Shown: in pieces, positions 50,089 through 58,861 of the stretch | Position numbering within the stretch: the first letter of the stretch is position 1 | Layout of the letters: every line of letters begins with the position of its first letter | Assembly (NCBI RefSeq): GCF_002858765.1 | Contig: NZ_PJRP01000005.1 | Location: 66,087-130,086, forward strand | Source of the DNA: Cupriavidus pauculus | GTDB lineage: Bacteria; Pseudomonadota; Gammaproteobacteria; Burkholderiales; Burkholderiaceae | DNA length: 64,000 nt | Direction: 5' to 3' | Translations under genes and position numbers: made by a program | Notes under the pieces: model-generated | The model's database searches: none | What the model was told of the DNA's origin: nothing | Seen by the model: only the letters and a program-made list of their open reading frames with translations

Positions 50089-50724
50089 ATGTCCCAGTAC
50101 TTCGATATCCATCCCGACAATCCGCAGGCGCGGCTGATGAAACAGGCCGCGCAGATCGTGCAGAAGGGCGGCCTGATCGCGCTACCCACCGATTCCAGCT
50201 ACGCGCTGGCCTGCCAGCTGGACGACAAATCCGCCGTGGAGCGCCTGCGCCGGCTGCGCGGCATCGACGAAAAGCACCATCTGACGCTGATGTGCAGCGA
50301 CTTGTCGGAACTCGGCAACTTTGCGCGGGTCGATAACCGCCAGTACCGCTGGATTAAGGGCGCCACGCCAGGGCCATACGTGTTCATCCTGGAGGCGACC
50401 AAGGAAGTGCCCAGACGGCTGTCGCACCCGGCGCGCAAGACCATCGGCGTGCGCGTGCCCGATCATGCGATTCCGCTGGCGCTGGTGGCCGAACTTGGGC
50501 AGCCGCTGATTTCGGCCACGCTGCAGCTGCCCGACGACGAGGCGCCGATGAACGACCCGGCGGAGATCCGGGCGCGGCTGGAAAGACAGCTCGACCTGGT
50601 GATCTGCGGCGGCCCTGCGCCGGCCCAGCCGACCACCGTGATCGACCTGACCAGCGGCGAACCGGAGCTGGTTCGCGCCGGGCGGGGCGACGTGGAGCGC
50701 TTTGGACTGACCGCCACCACCTGA
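50089..50724 (+). CDS. yciO: YciO/Sua5/YwlC family protein
   Basis: This 211-residue YrdC-fold protein is related to the threonylcarbamoyl-AMP synthases that make t6A in tRNA. It begins MSQYFDIHPDNPQARLMKQAAQIVQKGGLIALPTDSSYALAC, with the KGGLIALPTDSSY signature. KHHLTLMC and PGPYVFILEA follow, and SGEPELVRAGRGD closes the domain. YciO has weak or no TsaC activity in E. coli, so the role is uncertain. It follows the PHP gene on the same strand. Confidence 0.9.
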   Translation: MSQYFDIHPDNPQARLMKQAAQIVQKGGLIALPTDSSYALACQLDDKSAVERLRRLRGIDEKHHLTLMCSDLSELGNFARVDNRQYRWIKGATPGPYVFILEATKEVPRRLSHPARKTIGVRVPDHAIPLALVAELGQPLISATLQLPDDEAPMNDPAEIRARLERQLDLVICGGPAPAQPTTVIDLTSGEPELVRAGRGDVERFGLTATT

Positions 50725-50830
50725 ACCCGCCAGCCTTTGTTTCATCTGGCATGGCGTTTCTGATACATACCGCACATCCGCGGACATACCGGACAGCCGC
50801 GGGTGCCGGCGTCCCGATAGAATAGTTTGC

Positions 50831-51496
50831 ATGGATTCCTCGATCATCCAGACCATCGCCGTGTACGCACTGCCCGTGCTGCTCGCCATCACGCTGCACG
50901 AGGCGGCGCATGGCTTTGTGGCCAAGTACTTCGGCGACGACACGGCCTGGCTGCTCGGGCGCGTCAGCCTGAACCCGATTCGCCATATCGATCCGATCGG
51001 CACCGTGGCCGTGCCGCTGCTGCTGTATTTCCTGACCGCCGGGCAGTTCGTATTCGGGTTTGCCAAGCCCGTACCGGTGGTGTTCAGCCACCTGCGCAAC
51101 CCGCGCTGGCATGGCATGTGGGTGGCGCTGGCCGGCCCCGGCAGCAACATCGTGCAGGCGTTCCTGTGGGCGCTGATCGTCGTGGGCCTGGCCGTGGCGC
51201 AGGTTCGGGAGCCGTTCTGGGACCAGATGGCCCGCGCCGGCGTACTCGTCAATACCGTGGTGGCCGCGTTCAACCTGTTTCCGATCCCGCCGCTCGATGG
51301 CGGCCGCGTGTTGACGGCGTTCCTGCCGCGCCGCATGGCCGAGGCGATTGGCCGGGTCGAGCCGTATGGCATCTTCATCGTGCTGGCGCTGGTAGCGGCC
51401 GGCGTCATCACGCGGATCTGGATGCAGCCGGTCATGACGGTGCTGCTGTCGATCGTCGAATTCATGCTGCACCCCGTGCTGATGGTGCTGCAATAG
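50831..51496 (+). CDS. Site-2 protease-like membrane metalloprotease (M50)
   Basis: This 221-residue integral membrane zinc protease has the HEAAH zinc motif at 23-27 (ITLHEAAHGFVAKYFGD) and the second ligand motif NLFPIPPLDGGRV. It has about five membrane helices. This short FpvI/SREBP S2P-like class without PDZ domains is common downstream of yciO in beta-proteobacteria. The substrate is unknown. The start at 50831 is near a TAGAAT (50818) that could be its own -10. Confidence 0.9.
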   Translation: MDSSIIQTIAVYALPVLLAITLHEAAHGFVAKYFGDDTAWLLGRVSLNPIRHIDPIGTVAVPLLLYFLTAGQFVFGFAKPVPVVFSHLRNPRWHGMWVALAGPGSNIVQAFLWALIVVGLAVAQVREPFWDQMARAGVLVNTVVAAFNLFPIPPLDGGRVLTAFLPRRMAEAIGRVEPYGIFIVLALVAAGVITRIWMQPVMTVLLSIVEFMLHPVLMVLQ

Positions 51497-51558
51497 CGCC
51501 GCGGCCGTCCCTCCGTTCCGGCTTCCCGGTTTCCCCCCCTTTTTTCACGTTTTCTGCG

Positions 51559-52137
51559 ATGCACTCCCAGCTTGCCGCGCCTTCCATCTGGCTGACCCGA
51601 TGGGCCCACCTGATCCGGCCCGGTGGCCGCGTTCTCGACCTGGCTTGCGGCAGCGGGCGCCACGCCGCCTGGCTGGCCGGGCAGGGGTTTGCCGTGCTGG
51701 CCGTGGATCGCGATGCCGAGGCCATCTCCGGTCTGCCGGCCGGTATCGAGGGCCGGGTGGCCGATCTGGAGCAGGGCGCCTGGCCGCTGGCGGACGCCGG
51801 ACGGTTCGATGCCGTGGTGGTCACCAACTACCTGCACCGGCCGCTGTGGCCGCACCTTATGGACGCCCTAGCGCCGGGCGGCGTGCTGATCTACGAGACC
51901 TTCGCGGCCGGCAACGAGACCGTCGGCAAGCCGTCGCGGCCTGATTTCCTGCTGCGTCCGGGCGAATTGCTGGAAGTGGCGCGCGGGACGTTGCGGGTGA
52001 CGGGTTACGAGGACGGCACGCTGGCAGTGCCGCGCGAGGCCTTCGTGCAGCGGATCTGTGCCGTCCGCGAGGTGCCTCGGGGTGAACCGGAGGCCGCGCC
52101 GCCGCGCTATCCGCTGCCCGGATGGTCGCAGCCGTGA
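51559..52137 (+). CDS. SAM-dependent methyltransferase
   Basis: This 192-residue class I methyltransferase has the SAM motif VLDLACGSGRHAAWLAGQG at about 27-45, the acidic motif II AVDRDAEAI and motif IV FDAVVVTNYLHRPLWPHL. The order resembles tellurite-resistance/TehB-type small methyltransferases. The substrate is unknown. I chose the ATG at 51559 (MHSQLAAPSIWLTRW). It is 62 bp after the M50 protease and 148 bp before dapA. Confidence 0.83.
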   Translation: MHSQLAAPSIWLTRWAHLIRPGGRVLDLACGSGRHAAWLAGQGFAVLAVDRDAEAISGLPAGIEGRVADLEQGAWPLADAGRFDAVVVTNYLHRPLWPHLMDALAPGGVLIYETFAAGNETVGKPSRPDFLLRPGELLEVARGTLRVTGYEDGTLAVPREAFVQRICAVREVPRGEPEAAPPRYPLPGWSQP

Positions 52138-52285
52138 GGCCCCGGGGGCGCAGCGGAGGGTGTCAGCGAGACCGGCGCGCCACACGTTACGCCCGCTAAC
52201 GTTTTCCCTCATTGATAGGGGGGGCGGAGCCCCTGACGGTTCCGGTACAATCCCGTTTGTTAGAATTTCCCGAATTCCCTGAGAT

Positions 52286-53170
<885 letters not shown>

Positions 53171-53228
53171 GATTCGCCGGCTGAACGTTCGGCTATTCGC
53201 CGATTCTTGAAACCAGGATTACGTGTCA

Positions 53229-54485
53229 ATGAAACAGAAGCTTAACCGTCGCGGCGCGACGCAGATCCGCCGTGTCGCCGTGGTTGCGCCCGTGCTGGCG
53301 CTGACGCTGATTGCCGGCTGCAGCAGCATCAATGAAGCCATGCAGCCCGACAAGATCGACTACAAGTCCCAGGGCAAGAAGACCGCGTCGCTGGACATTC
53401 CGCCGGACCTGACCAAGCTCGAAGGCGACCGCCGCTATACGGTGCCCGACGCTGCGGGCACGTCGACGCTGTCGAACTACCAGCAGGCCACCAAGACGCG
53501 CGAGGCCGAGCCGGCCACCAGCGTGCTGCCGTCCTCGCAGGGCATCCGCATGGAGCGTGATGGCAACCAGCGCTGGCTGGTGATCAGCAACGGCATGCGT
53601 GCAGATCAGCTGTGGGAGTCGCTGCGCGGCTTCTGGCAGGAGAGCGGTTTCCTGTTGACGCAGGACTCGCCGCAGACCGGCATCATGGAAACGGACTGGG
53701 CCGAAAACCGCGCCAAGATTCCGCAGGACATCATCCGCAACACGATCGGCAAGGTGTTCGACGGCCTGTACTCGACGTCCGAGCGCGACAAGTTCCGTAC
53801 CCGCGTGGAGCGTGCCCAGAACGGCCAGCTCGAAGTGTTCATCAGCCATCGTGGCGCGCAGGAGCAACTGACCGGGGTGGACAAGTCGACCACGGTCTGG
53901 ACGCCGCGTCCGGCTGACCCGGAACTGGAAGCCGAATTCCTGTCGCGCCTGGCGCAACGCCTGGGCGTGCAGAAGGAGCAGGCCAACCAGATGGCCAAGA
54001 ACCCGACGCCAGTGGGCAATGCTGCGGCCGCCACAGCCGCCGCATCCCCGGCACCGTCGGGTGACGCCGCGGGTATCGGTGCCGCTGCGGCTACCGGTGC
54101 TGCGTCCAGCGCTGTCGACAGCAAGTCGTTCCTGGCGCAGGTCAATGGTGCGCCGGCACTGCAACTGCCGGAGCCGTTCGATCGCGCATGGCGGTCGGTC
54201 GGTCTGTCGCTGGATCGCGTGAACTTCACGGTGGAAGACCGCGACCGCGCGCAAGGCCTGTACTACGTGCGCTATGTGGACCCGAAGCAGTCGGTGGATG
54301 ACCGTGGCTTCTTCTCGAAGATCTTCACCAAGGCCAACGACGGCAAGACCGCGAAGAAGTATCGCGTGTCGCTGAAGGGCAATGGCACCGGTACGACCGT
54401 CACCGTGCAGAACGATGCCGGCCAGCCGGAAAACACCGAGATCAGCAAGCGTATCCTGTCGCTGCTGGACGAACAGCTGCACTGA
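53229..54485 (+). CDS. bamC: Outer-membrane assembly lipoprotein BamC
   Basis: This lipoprotein of about 418 residues is a subunit of the BAM complex that inserts beta-barrels. The lipobox is LIAGC (LALTLIAGCSS). The conserved unstructured segment DYKSQGKKTASLDIPPDLT follows, which in E. coli binds BamD. Two helix-grip domains (about 110-230 and 310-400) are joined by an Ala-rich linker. The start is ATG 53229, with a GTG two codons earlier as an alternative. It is in the dapA-bamC-MBL order typical of the group. Confidence 0.94.
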   Translation: MKQKLNRRGATQIRRVAVVAPVLALTLIAGCSSINEAMQPDKIDYKSQGKKTASLDIPPDLTKLEGDRRYTVPDAAGTSTLSNYQQATKTREAEPATSVLPSSQGIRMERDGNQRWLVISNGMRADQLWESLRGFWQESGFLLTQDSPQTGIMETDWAENRAKIPQDIIRNTIGKVFDGLYSTSERDKFRTRVERAQNGQLEVFISHRGAQEQLTGVDKSTTVWTPRPADPELEAEFLSRLAQRLGVQKEQANQMAKNPTPVGNAAAATAAASPAPSGDAAGIGAAAATGAASSAVDSKSFLAQVNGAPALQLPEPFDRAWRSVGLSLDRVNFTVEDRDRAQGLYYVRYVDPKQSVDDRGFFSKIFTKANDGKTAKKYRVSLKGNGTGTTVTVQNDAGQPENTEISKRILSLLDEQLH

Positions 54486-54552
54486 TGTTCGTCTGTAGTC
54501 TGTCGATGCCGACGGCGCCCGCCGTCGGGTATCTCCCCAAGCGAGCGCATCG

Positions 54553-55341
54553 ATGATGCGCTTTGCTTTTTTGGGAAGTGGCAGCGAAGGCAATTCGCTG
54601 CTGATCGAAGCCGGCGAGGGCGCGTCCGTGACGCGTGTCCTGCTCGACTGCGGCTTCGGCATAAAGGAAACGGCGCGTCGTCTCGAACGGCTGGGCGTGC
54701 TGCCCGGGCAACTCGATGCGTTGCTGGTCACCCACGAGCATGGCGATCACGTGGGTTCGGCCTACGCGTTTGCCGCGAAACACAAGCTTCCGGTGCACAC
54801 AAGCCACGGAACCTGGCTCGCCACTTCGCACATGCGCGGTGCGGACCAGGCCGACGTGCGCGTATGTTGCGCCGATCACGTATTCGCTGTGGGCGGCCTG
54901 CAGATTCATCCCTACACGGTGCCGCACGATGCACGCGAGCCGTTGCAGTTCGTGCTGACCGATGGCGATGCGCGACTCGGCGTGCTGACCGACGCAGGCA
55001 TGGAAACGCCCTACGTCACCGCGCGGCTGGCTGGCGTGCATGCGCTGGTGCTGGAATGCAACCACGATCGCGACATGCTGGCCAACTCGGTGTATCCGTG
55101 GTCGCTGAAGCGGCGTATCGGTGGTGACTTCGGCCATCTGGCCAACGATATCGCGGCCAGCATCCTGTCGCAGGTGACCCATCAGGGCTTGTCACGCGTG
55201 GTGGCGGCGCACCTGAGCAAGCAGAACAATACGCGTGAGCTGGCGGCGGGCGCACTGGCCACCGTACTGGGTGTGCTGCCCGAGGAAATTCTGATCGCGG
55301 ATCAGGAGGAAGGGTTGGGCTGGCAGCCCGTGCGGGCATAA
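54553..55341 (+). CDS. MBL-fold hydrolase (YycJ/WalJ-like)
   Basis: This 262-residue metallo-beta-lactamase fold protein has the zinc motif LVTHEHGDHVGSAY and further ligands in TVPHDAREP, LGVLTDAGM and VLECNHDRDM. The family includes the WalJ/YycJ exonuclease-like proteins, and activity has not been shown for this member. A tandem ATG-ATG start is present at 54553. It is located after bamC as in relatives, and a bidirectional terminator separates it from the lipoprotein gene. Confidence 0.88.
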   Translation: MMRFAFLGSGSEGNSLLIEAGEGASVTRVLLDCGFGIKETARRLERLGVLPGQLDALLVTHEHGDHVGSAYAFAAKHKLPVHTSHGTWLATSHMRGADQADVRVCCADHVFAVGGLQIHPYTVPHDAREPLQFVLTDGDARLGVLTDAGMETPYVTARLAGVHALVLECNHDRDMLANSVYPWSLKRRIGGDFGHLANDIAASILSQVTHQGLSRVVAAHLSKQNNTRELAAGALATVLGVLPEEILIADQEEGLGWQPVRA

Positions 55342-55387
55342 TCGGCGAGCGCCGATCCCGCTAATGGAGGGGTGTCAGATAATCGCA

Positions 55388-55424
55388 AAAACAAAAAGCC
55401 GACCTTCGGGTCGGCTTTTTGTTT
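55388..55424. terminator. Bidirectional terminator with UUCG tetraloop
   Basis: A long stem (55388-55404 with 55409-55424) has the GACC-TTCG-GGTC apex and A/T tracts on both sides. It ends both the MBL gene (plus strand) and the Ala-rich lipoprotein gene (minus strand). Confidence 0.92.
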
Positions 55425-55439
55425 CTCGGAAAGATCCGA

Positions 55440-55679
55440 TTACTGCTTGGCAGCCGGAGCCGAAGCGTCAGCAGCCGGAGCCGAAGCGTCGGCAGCCGGA
55501 GCCGAAGCGTCAGCAACCGGAGCAGCAGCTGCGGGAGCCGAAGCGTCAGCAGCCGGAGCAGCAGCGGCCGGAGCCGAAGCAGCGGTATCAGCAGCGGGGG
55601 CAGCGGCTTCTTCCTTCTTGCCGCAGGCGGCCAGAGCAACAGCAGCCAGCAGGGATGCGATCAGGAGAGACTTCTTCAT
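55440..55679 (-). CDS. Small Ala-rich repeat lipoprotein
   Basis: This 79-residue lipoprotein has a signal peptide, lipobox LAAC (AAVALAACGKKEE) and a mature part made almost only of Ala, Pro, Ser and Asp. It carries imperfect APAADAS repeats. It lacks any enzyme domain. It resembles small abundant envelope lipoproteins with a low-complexity spacer. AAGGA lies 6 nt before the start, and an 18-bp palindrome lies further upstream. The repeats are coded by 21-bp tandem units. Confidence 0.85.
   Translation of the reverse strand: MKKSLLIASLLAAVALAACGKKEEAAAPAADTAASAPAAAAPAADASAPAAAAPVADASAPAADASAPAADASAPAAKQ
55450..55512. repeat. 21-bp tandem repeat inside lipoprotein gene
   Basis: Three consecutive 21-bp units (55450-55470, 55471-55491, 55492-55512) differ by one base at most, and degenerate copies continue to about 55560. 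Each unit codes for seven residues (APAADAS) so length changes would keep the frame. Confidence 0.85.
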
Positions 55680-55721
55680 TGTTCGTCCTTTAACTTTTAA
55701 TAAAACGAAAACAGGCGATGA

Positions 55722-55739
55722 ATAATTACCGGTAATTAT
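55722..55739. promoter_or_regulatory. 18-bp perfect palindrome upstream of lipoprotein gene
   Basis: ATAATTACCGGTAATTAT is a perfect inverted repeat in an AT-rich 60-bp stretch, 43 bp before the lipoprotein start. It is a likely dimeric regulator site. No regulator can be named. The 55740-55878 remainder shows no clear gene or signal. Confidence 0.55.
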
Positions 55740-55878
55740 CGCTCTTGTACTGCAAATATGAGGCTCTCCCGGGTGCCGACAGTGCAGTGGTCCACAGTAC
55801 TAGCCAGCGGGCGATTATATCCGCGTTTTCCCGCCTTGTGTATAGGCGAAATATGTCGGTTCATTCTGTTACGTAAAA

Positions 55879-57087
55879 TTACACACGTGCCGGCGCAATC
55901 TGCAACCAGCCTTCCATGGCCCAGTCGTGAAACGTGTCCATGAGATCCGGAAGCGCAGCGCACGCCGTCACTTCCTCGGCGGTGAGCTGACGCAGGTCTG
56001 CCAGGCGGCGCAGCCATTTAGCCAACGCTGGCGGCGGTTCGTACGCTTCGCCGTTCAGGAAGAAGTTCGTGCGGTCGTAGAGCGCAATAGAGCCGGGAGC
56101 AAGGACCACGCCATGCGCCTTGGCAAGCTTTGTGTACTGCTTCAGGCTGATTTCGGCGATTTCGTCAAACTGGACCGATTGCTTGGGCTCCGACAGGTAC
56201 GACCCGAGGAATTCGGACACCATGCCGCTATTCCATTTCAGCGCCTGCAGCCGCTCGGCCACGGCACGCGCCAGCCCGGCGGGCAACTGGGCCGGGGTAG
56301 CGGTAGCGGACTCGCCGGCATCGGCGTAGCGGCCGTCCAGATCTTCATTGCCTTCGACCGTTTCAGACAGCCAAGCCAGGAAGTGGCCCGCCAGTTCCCG
56401 GTAGGCGGGCGCACGGAAGCCGATCGAGGCGGTCATGCACTCGCCCTCCGACACGCCATCGTGCGCGTATTGCGGCGGCAGGTAGAGCATGTCGCCGGGC
56501 TCCAGCACCCATTCCTCCTCGGTGCTAAAGTCAGACAGGATCTTGAGTGGCATGTCGGGAATCAGGTCGAGTTTCGTCTGTGACGAAATACGCCAGCGGC
56601 GTCGGCCCGATACTTGCAGCAGGAACACATCGTAGGAGTCGAAATGCGGGCCCACGCCGCCGCCGTCGGTGGCGTAGCTGATCATCACATCGTCGAGCCG
56701 CGCGTCCGGGACGAAGCGGAACTGGCTCATCAACTCGGCGGCCGCGCGGTTGTGCAGGTTCACCCCCTGCACCAGCAGCGTCCACTTGCCAGACTTGCGT
56801 GACGGCAGGTTGTCCTCGGCGAAAGGACCATGTTCGAGCTTCCAGCGGTTGCGAAAGTACGACACCAGGCGCGATTCCACATCGTCCCGATCGGCCAGTT
56901 CAAAAAGCGCTTCGCGCGACACAGGGGGCACAATTCCGGGCACGGCCTGTCGAATCAGCAACGGTTTGCGGTGCCAGATGTCACGCATGAATGCCGCGGG
57001 CGTCATGCCCCCGAGCAGCGTGAGCGGTGCGTCGGGATCAATGGGGCCCGCAGGCAGGGCCTGCGCGTATAATGCGGAATCGCTCAT
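55879..57087 (-). CDS. roxA: Ribosomal oxygenase, RoxA/YcfD-like JmjC protein
   Basis: This 402-residue JmjC Fe(II)/2-oxoglutarate oxygenase belongs to the YcfD/RoxA group that hydroxylates an arginine of ribosomal protein uL16. The iron ligands are H148 and D150 (GPHFDSYDVF) and H209 (PPQYAHDG). The N-terminus TLLGGMTPAAFMRDIWHRKPLLIRQA is diagnostic of the group. It is about 30 residues longer than the E. coli protein. The start is divergent from slyD, with the two start codons only 11 bp apart. Confidence 0.88.
   Translation of the reverse strand: MSDSALYAQALPAGPIDPDAPLTLLGGMTPAAFMRDIWHRKPLLIRQAVPGIVPPVSREALFELADRDDVESRLVSYFRNRWKLEHGPFAEDNLPSRKSGKWTLLVQGVNLHNRAAAELMSQFRFVPDARLDDVMISYATDGGGVGPHFDSYDVFLLQVSGRRRWRISSQTKLDLIPDMPLKILSDFSTEEEWVLEPGDMLYLPPQYAHDGVSEGECMTASIGFRAPAYRELAGHFLAWLSETVEGNEDLDGRYADAGESATATPAQLPAGLARAVAERLQALKWNSGMVSEFLGSYLSEPKQSVQFDEIAEISLKQYTKLAKAHGVVLAPGSIALYDRTNFFLNGEAYEPPPALAKWLRRLADLRQLTAEEVTACAALPDLMDTFHDWAMEGWLQIAPARV
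57068..57073 (+). promoter_or_regulatory. Candidate slyD promoter -10
   Basis: A perfect TATAAT lies 25 nt before the slyD start and overlaps the 5' coding end of roxA on the other strand. No clear -35 is seen. Confidence 0.5.
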
Positions 57088-57098
57088 GGAGTCAAGAA

Positions 57099-57638
57099 TT
57101 GAAAATCGCTAAGAACACGGTGGTGTCCGTTGTGTACAAGCTGTCGGACGCGCAGGGCAATCTCATCGAGGAATCCGATGAGCCCATGGTCTATTTGCAC
57201 GGCGGGTATGATGGCACGTTCCCCAAGATCGAGGAAGCGCTTGACGGCCACGATGCCAGCTTCGAGACCGAGCTCCAGCTGGAGCCCGAAGACGCGTTCG
57301 GCGACTACGATGCCGACCTGGTAAAGGTCGAGCCGCGTGACCGCTTCCCCGAGCCGCTGGAAGTCGGCATGCAGTTCGAGGGTGTGCCCGAAGACGGTGA
57401 TGACGAGGATTCGATCATCTACACGGTGACCGACGTTGCCGAAGACAAGGTTGTGCTGGACGGCAACCACCCGCTGGCCGGCATGGCGCTGCGCTTCTGG
57501 CTGAAGGTGTCCGAGGTGCGCGAAGCCACCGCCGAGGAAGTCGAACACGGTCACGCGCACGGCGCTTCGGGCATCGAAGTCGTCGACGAAGACGAGGATG
57601 AAGGCGGCGAGGGCAACAGCCCGCGCACGCTGCACTGA
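57099..57638 (+). CDS. slyD: FKBP-type peptidyl-prolyl isomerase SlyD
   Basis: This 179-residue FKBP/IF-domain chaperone begins MKIAKNTVVSVVYKLSDAQG. The FKBP core is interrupted by the IF (insert-in-flap) domain (GDYDADLVKVEPRDRFPEPLEVGMQF). The C-terminus has only a short His stretch (HGHAHG) followed by acidic residues, in place of the long metal-binding tail of E. coli SlyD. The start is TTG 57099, with GGAG 7 nt before it, because no ATG fits. It is divergent from roxA and ends in a terminator. Confidence 0.93.
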   Translation: MKIAKNTVVSVVYKLSDAQGNLIEESDEPMVYLHGGYDGTFPKIEEALDGHDASFETELQLEPEDAFGDYDADLVKVEPRDRFPEPLEVGMQFEGVPEDGDDEDSIIYTVTDVAEDKVVLDGNHPLAGMALRFWLKVSEVREATAEEVEHGHAHGASGIEVVDEDEDEGGEGNSPRTLH

Positions 57639-57697
57639 TTCGATACCGGATCCCTGCCAGTCGAGCGATACGCGACAGGTCATCGCGAACATGAAAG

Positions 57698-57721
57698 AGC
57701 CGGCAATTTGCCGGCTTTTTT
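57698..57721 (+). terminator. Terminator of slyD
   Basis: AGCCGGCA (57698-57705) pairs with TGCCGGCT (57709-57716), enclosing a three-base loop and followed by a T-run. It is 59 nt after the slyD stop. Confidence 0.88.
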
Positions 57722-57808
57722 CTATTTTGGGCTGACCTGGGCAGGCGGGAGCAGGGGGATGGAGGCGCAGCAAATGCATGACGGATGCATGACACACGTC
57801 AATTTTCC

Positions 57809-58861
57809 CTAGTTGGGCTTCGGTCCGTCCTGCAGCTCCACCTGGAACACCGACCGCGTGCCGGGTGTGATGGTCAATTCGACCCAGCGCGACGGATTGC
57901 CGATGGGCAGCGCCACGCGTGTGAAATTTCCCACCACCTTGCCTGCCGCATCGCGCAAGGGCTTGTCGACGCTGAAGCCGCTGTCGCTGGCATGTACGAG
58001 CAACACCTGACCGGTAAACTTGGCTGTCAGGTCACGCAGTTGCCGCTTGAATTCCAGATAGCCGTCGCGCGTGCCGCGTCGCAAGAATCCATCGAGCAGT
58101 GAAGGCTTGCCGCGTTTTTCCCACCCGTTGCCGAACATCGGGTCGGCGTGCACCACCACGAGGATGCCTGGCAGGTCGCGCTGGGTGGCTACCGAGAATG
58201 CCCTGCCCAGCCATTGGCGATTGGCTTCGCGCCGATCCTCGAATTCGCCATTGCGGCCGCCTTCGCTGCGATAGTGATTGTTGTCCCCGGGCAGGTTCAG
58301 CCCGACCACCATCACATTGCCGGCCACCAGCCGCACGTTCTCGCGAAAGCTGCGGAACATGGCCTGGTCAGATTGGCGTACCACGGGAATTGTGCGTCGG
58401 CCGAGCGTGGCGTCGACCGGAAAGAACAGCTCCCGCAAACGATTGAGCCGCTCGACCGCGTCAAATCGGCCGTTGACGGCCTTCTGGCATTCCGCCCAGT
58501 CAGTTTCCCCCGGGACGTACAGCACGGGTGCGGGCGAGTAGTCGAGGGCCTGTTGCCGGGCGCCCAGCACGGCATCGCCGCAGGATTCTGTGTCGCCCTT
58601 GATGCCGCCAGCGTGAATGATGAGCGCTACCTGTTGCGCGTTCATCTGCTCGAACAGCGTGGCCATGTCGGCTTCCGCAGCGGGCCATTGCGGCACGTCG
58701 GCGATCAGCGCCATGCGCGTCGACGGTACGGCCGGCACCGGTGGTGGCGTCACCTTGCTGGTGCGAGCTGCCTGGACGGCGGCAGGCGCCGTCAGGCAGA
58801 CGCAGCCCGCCAGCATGGCCGCTGCCAGGGCTACGCGTCCGGAGCCATGCCAAGTGTTCAT
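57809..58861 (-). CDS. Secreted phosphoesterase-like protein
   Basis: This 350-residue protein has a signal peptide (about 1-31; [20 protein letters not shown]). It is built like a calcineurin-type phosphoesterase, with [44 protein letters not shown] and [10 protein letters not shown] at the positions of the five conserved motifs. Several canonical metal ligands are changed: DxH reads DVP, GD reads GG and GHxH reads HASD. Catalysis is therefore uncertain. The TGA of mutS overlaps its ATG by four bases, so it is translationally coupled to mutS. The function is unknown. Confidence 0.72.
   Translation of the reverse strand: MNTWHGSGRVALAAAMLAGCVCLTAPAAVQAARTSKVTPPPVPAVPSTRMALIADVPQWPAAEADMATLFEQMNAQQVALIIHAGGIKGDTESCGDAVLGARQQALDYSPAPVLYVPGETDWAECQKAVNGRFDAVERLNRLRELFFPVDATLGRRTIPVVRQSDQAMFRSFRENVRLVAGNVMVVGLNLPGDNNHYRSEGGRNGEFEDRREANRQWLGRAFSVATQRDLPGILVVVHADPMFGNGWEKRGKPSLLDGFLRRGTRDGYLEFKRQLRDLTAKFTGQVLLVHASDSGFSVDKPLRDAAGKVVGNFTRVALPIGNPSRWVELTITPGTRSVFQVELQDGPKPN

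Noticed and set aside
52184..52202. ACGTTA/TAACGT hairpin before dapA as a terminator
   Set aside because: The stem is only six pairs with low GC, and the T-run is just four bases; the support is too weak.
55450..55512. Tandem repeats as a CRISPR array
   Set aside because: The units are contiguous without spacers, keep the reading frame and code for the Ala-rich tail of a lipoprotein.
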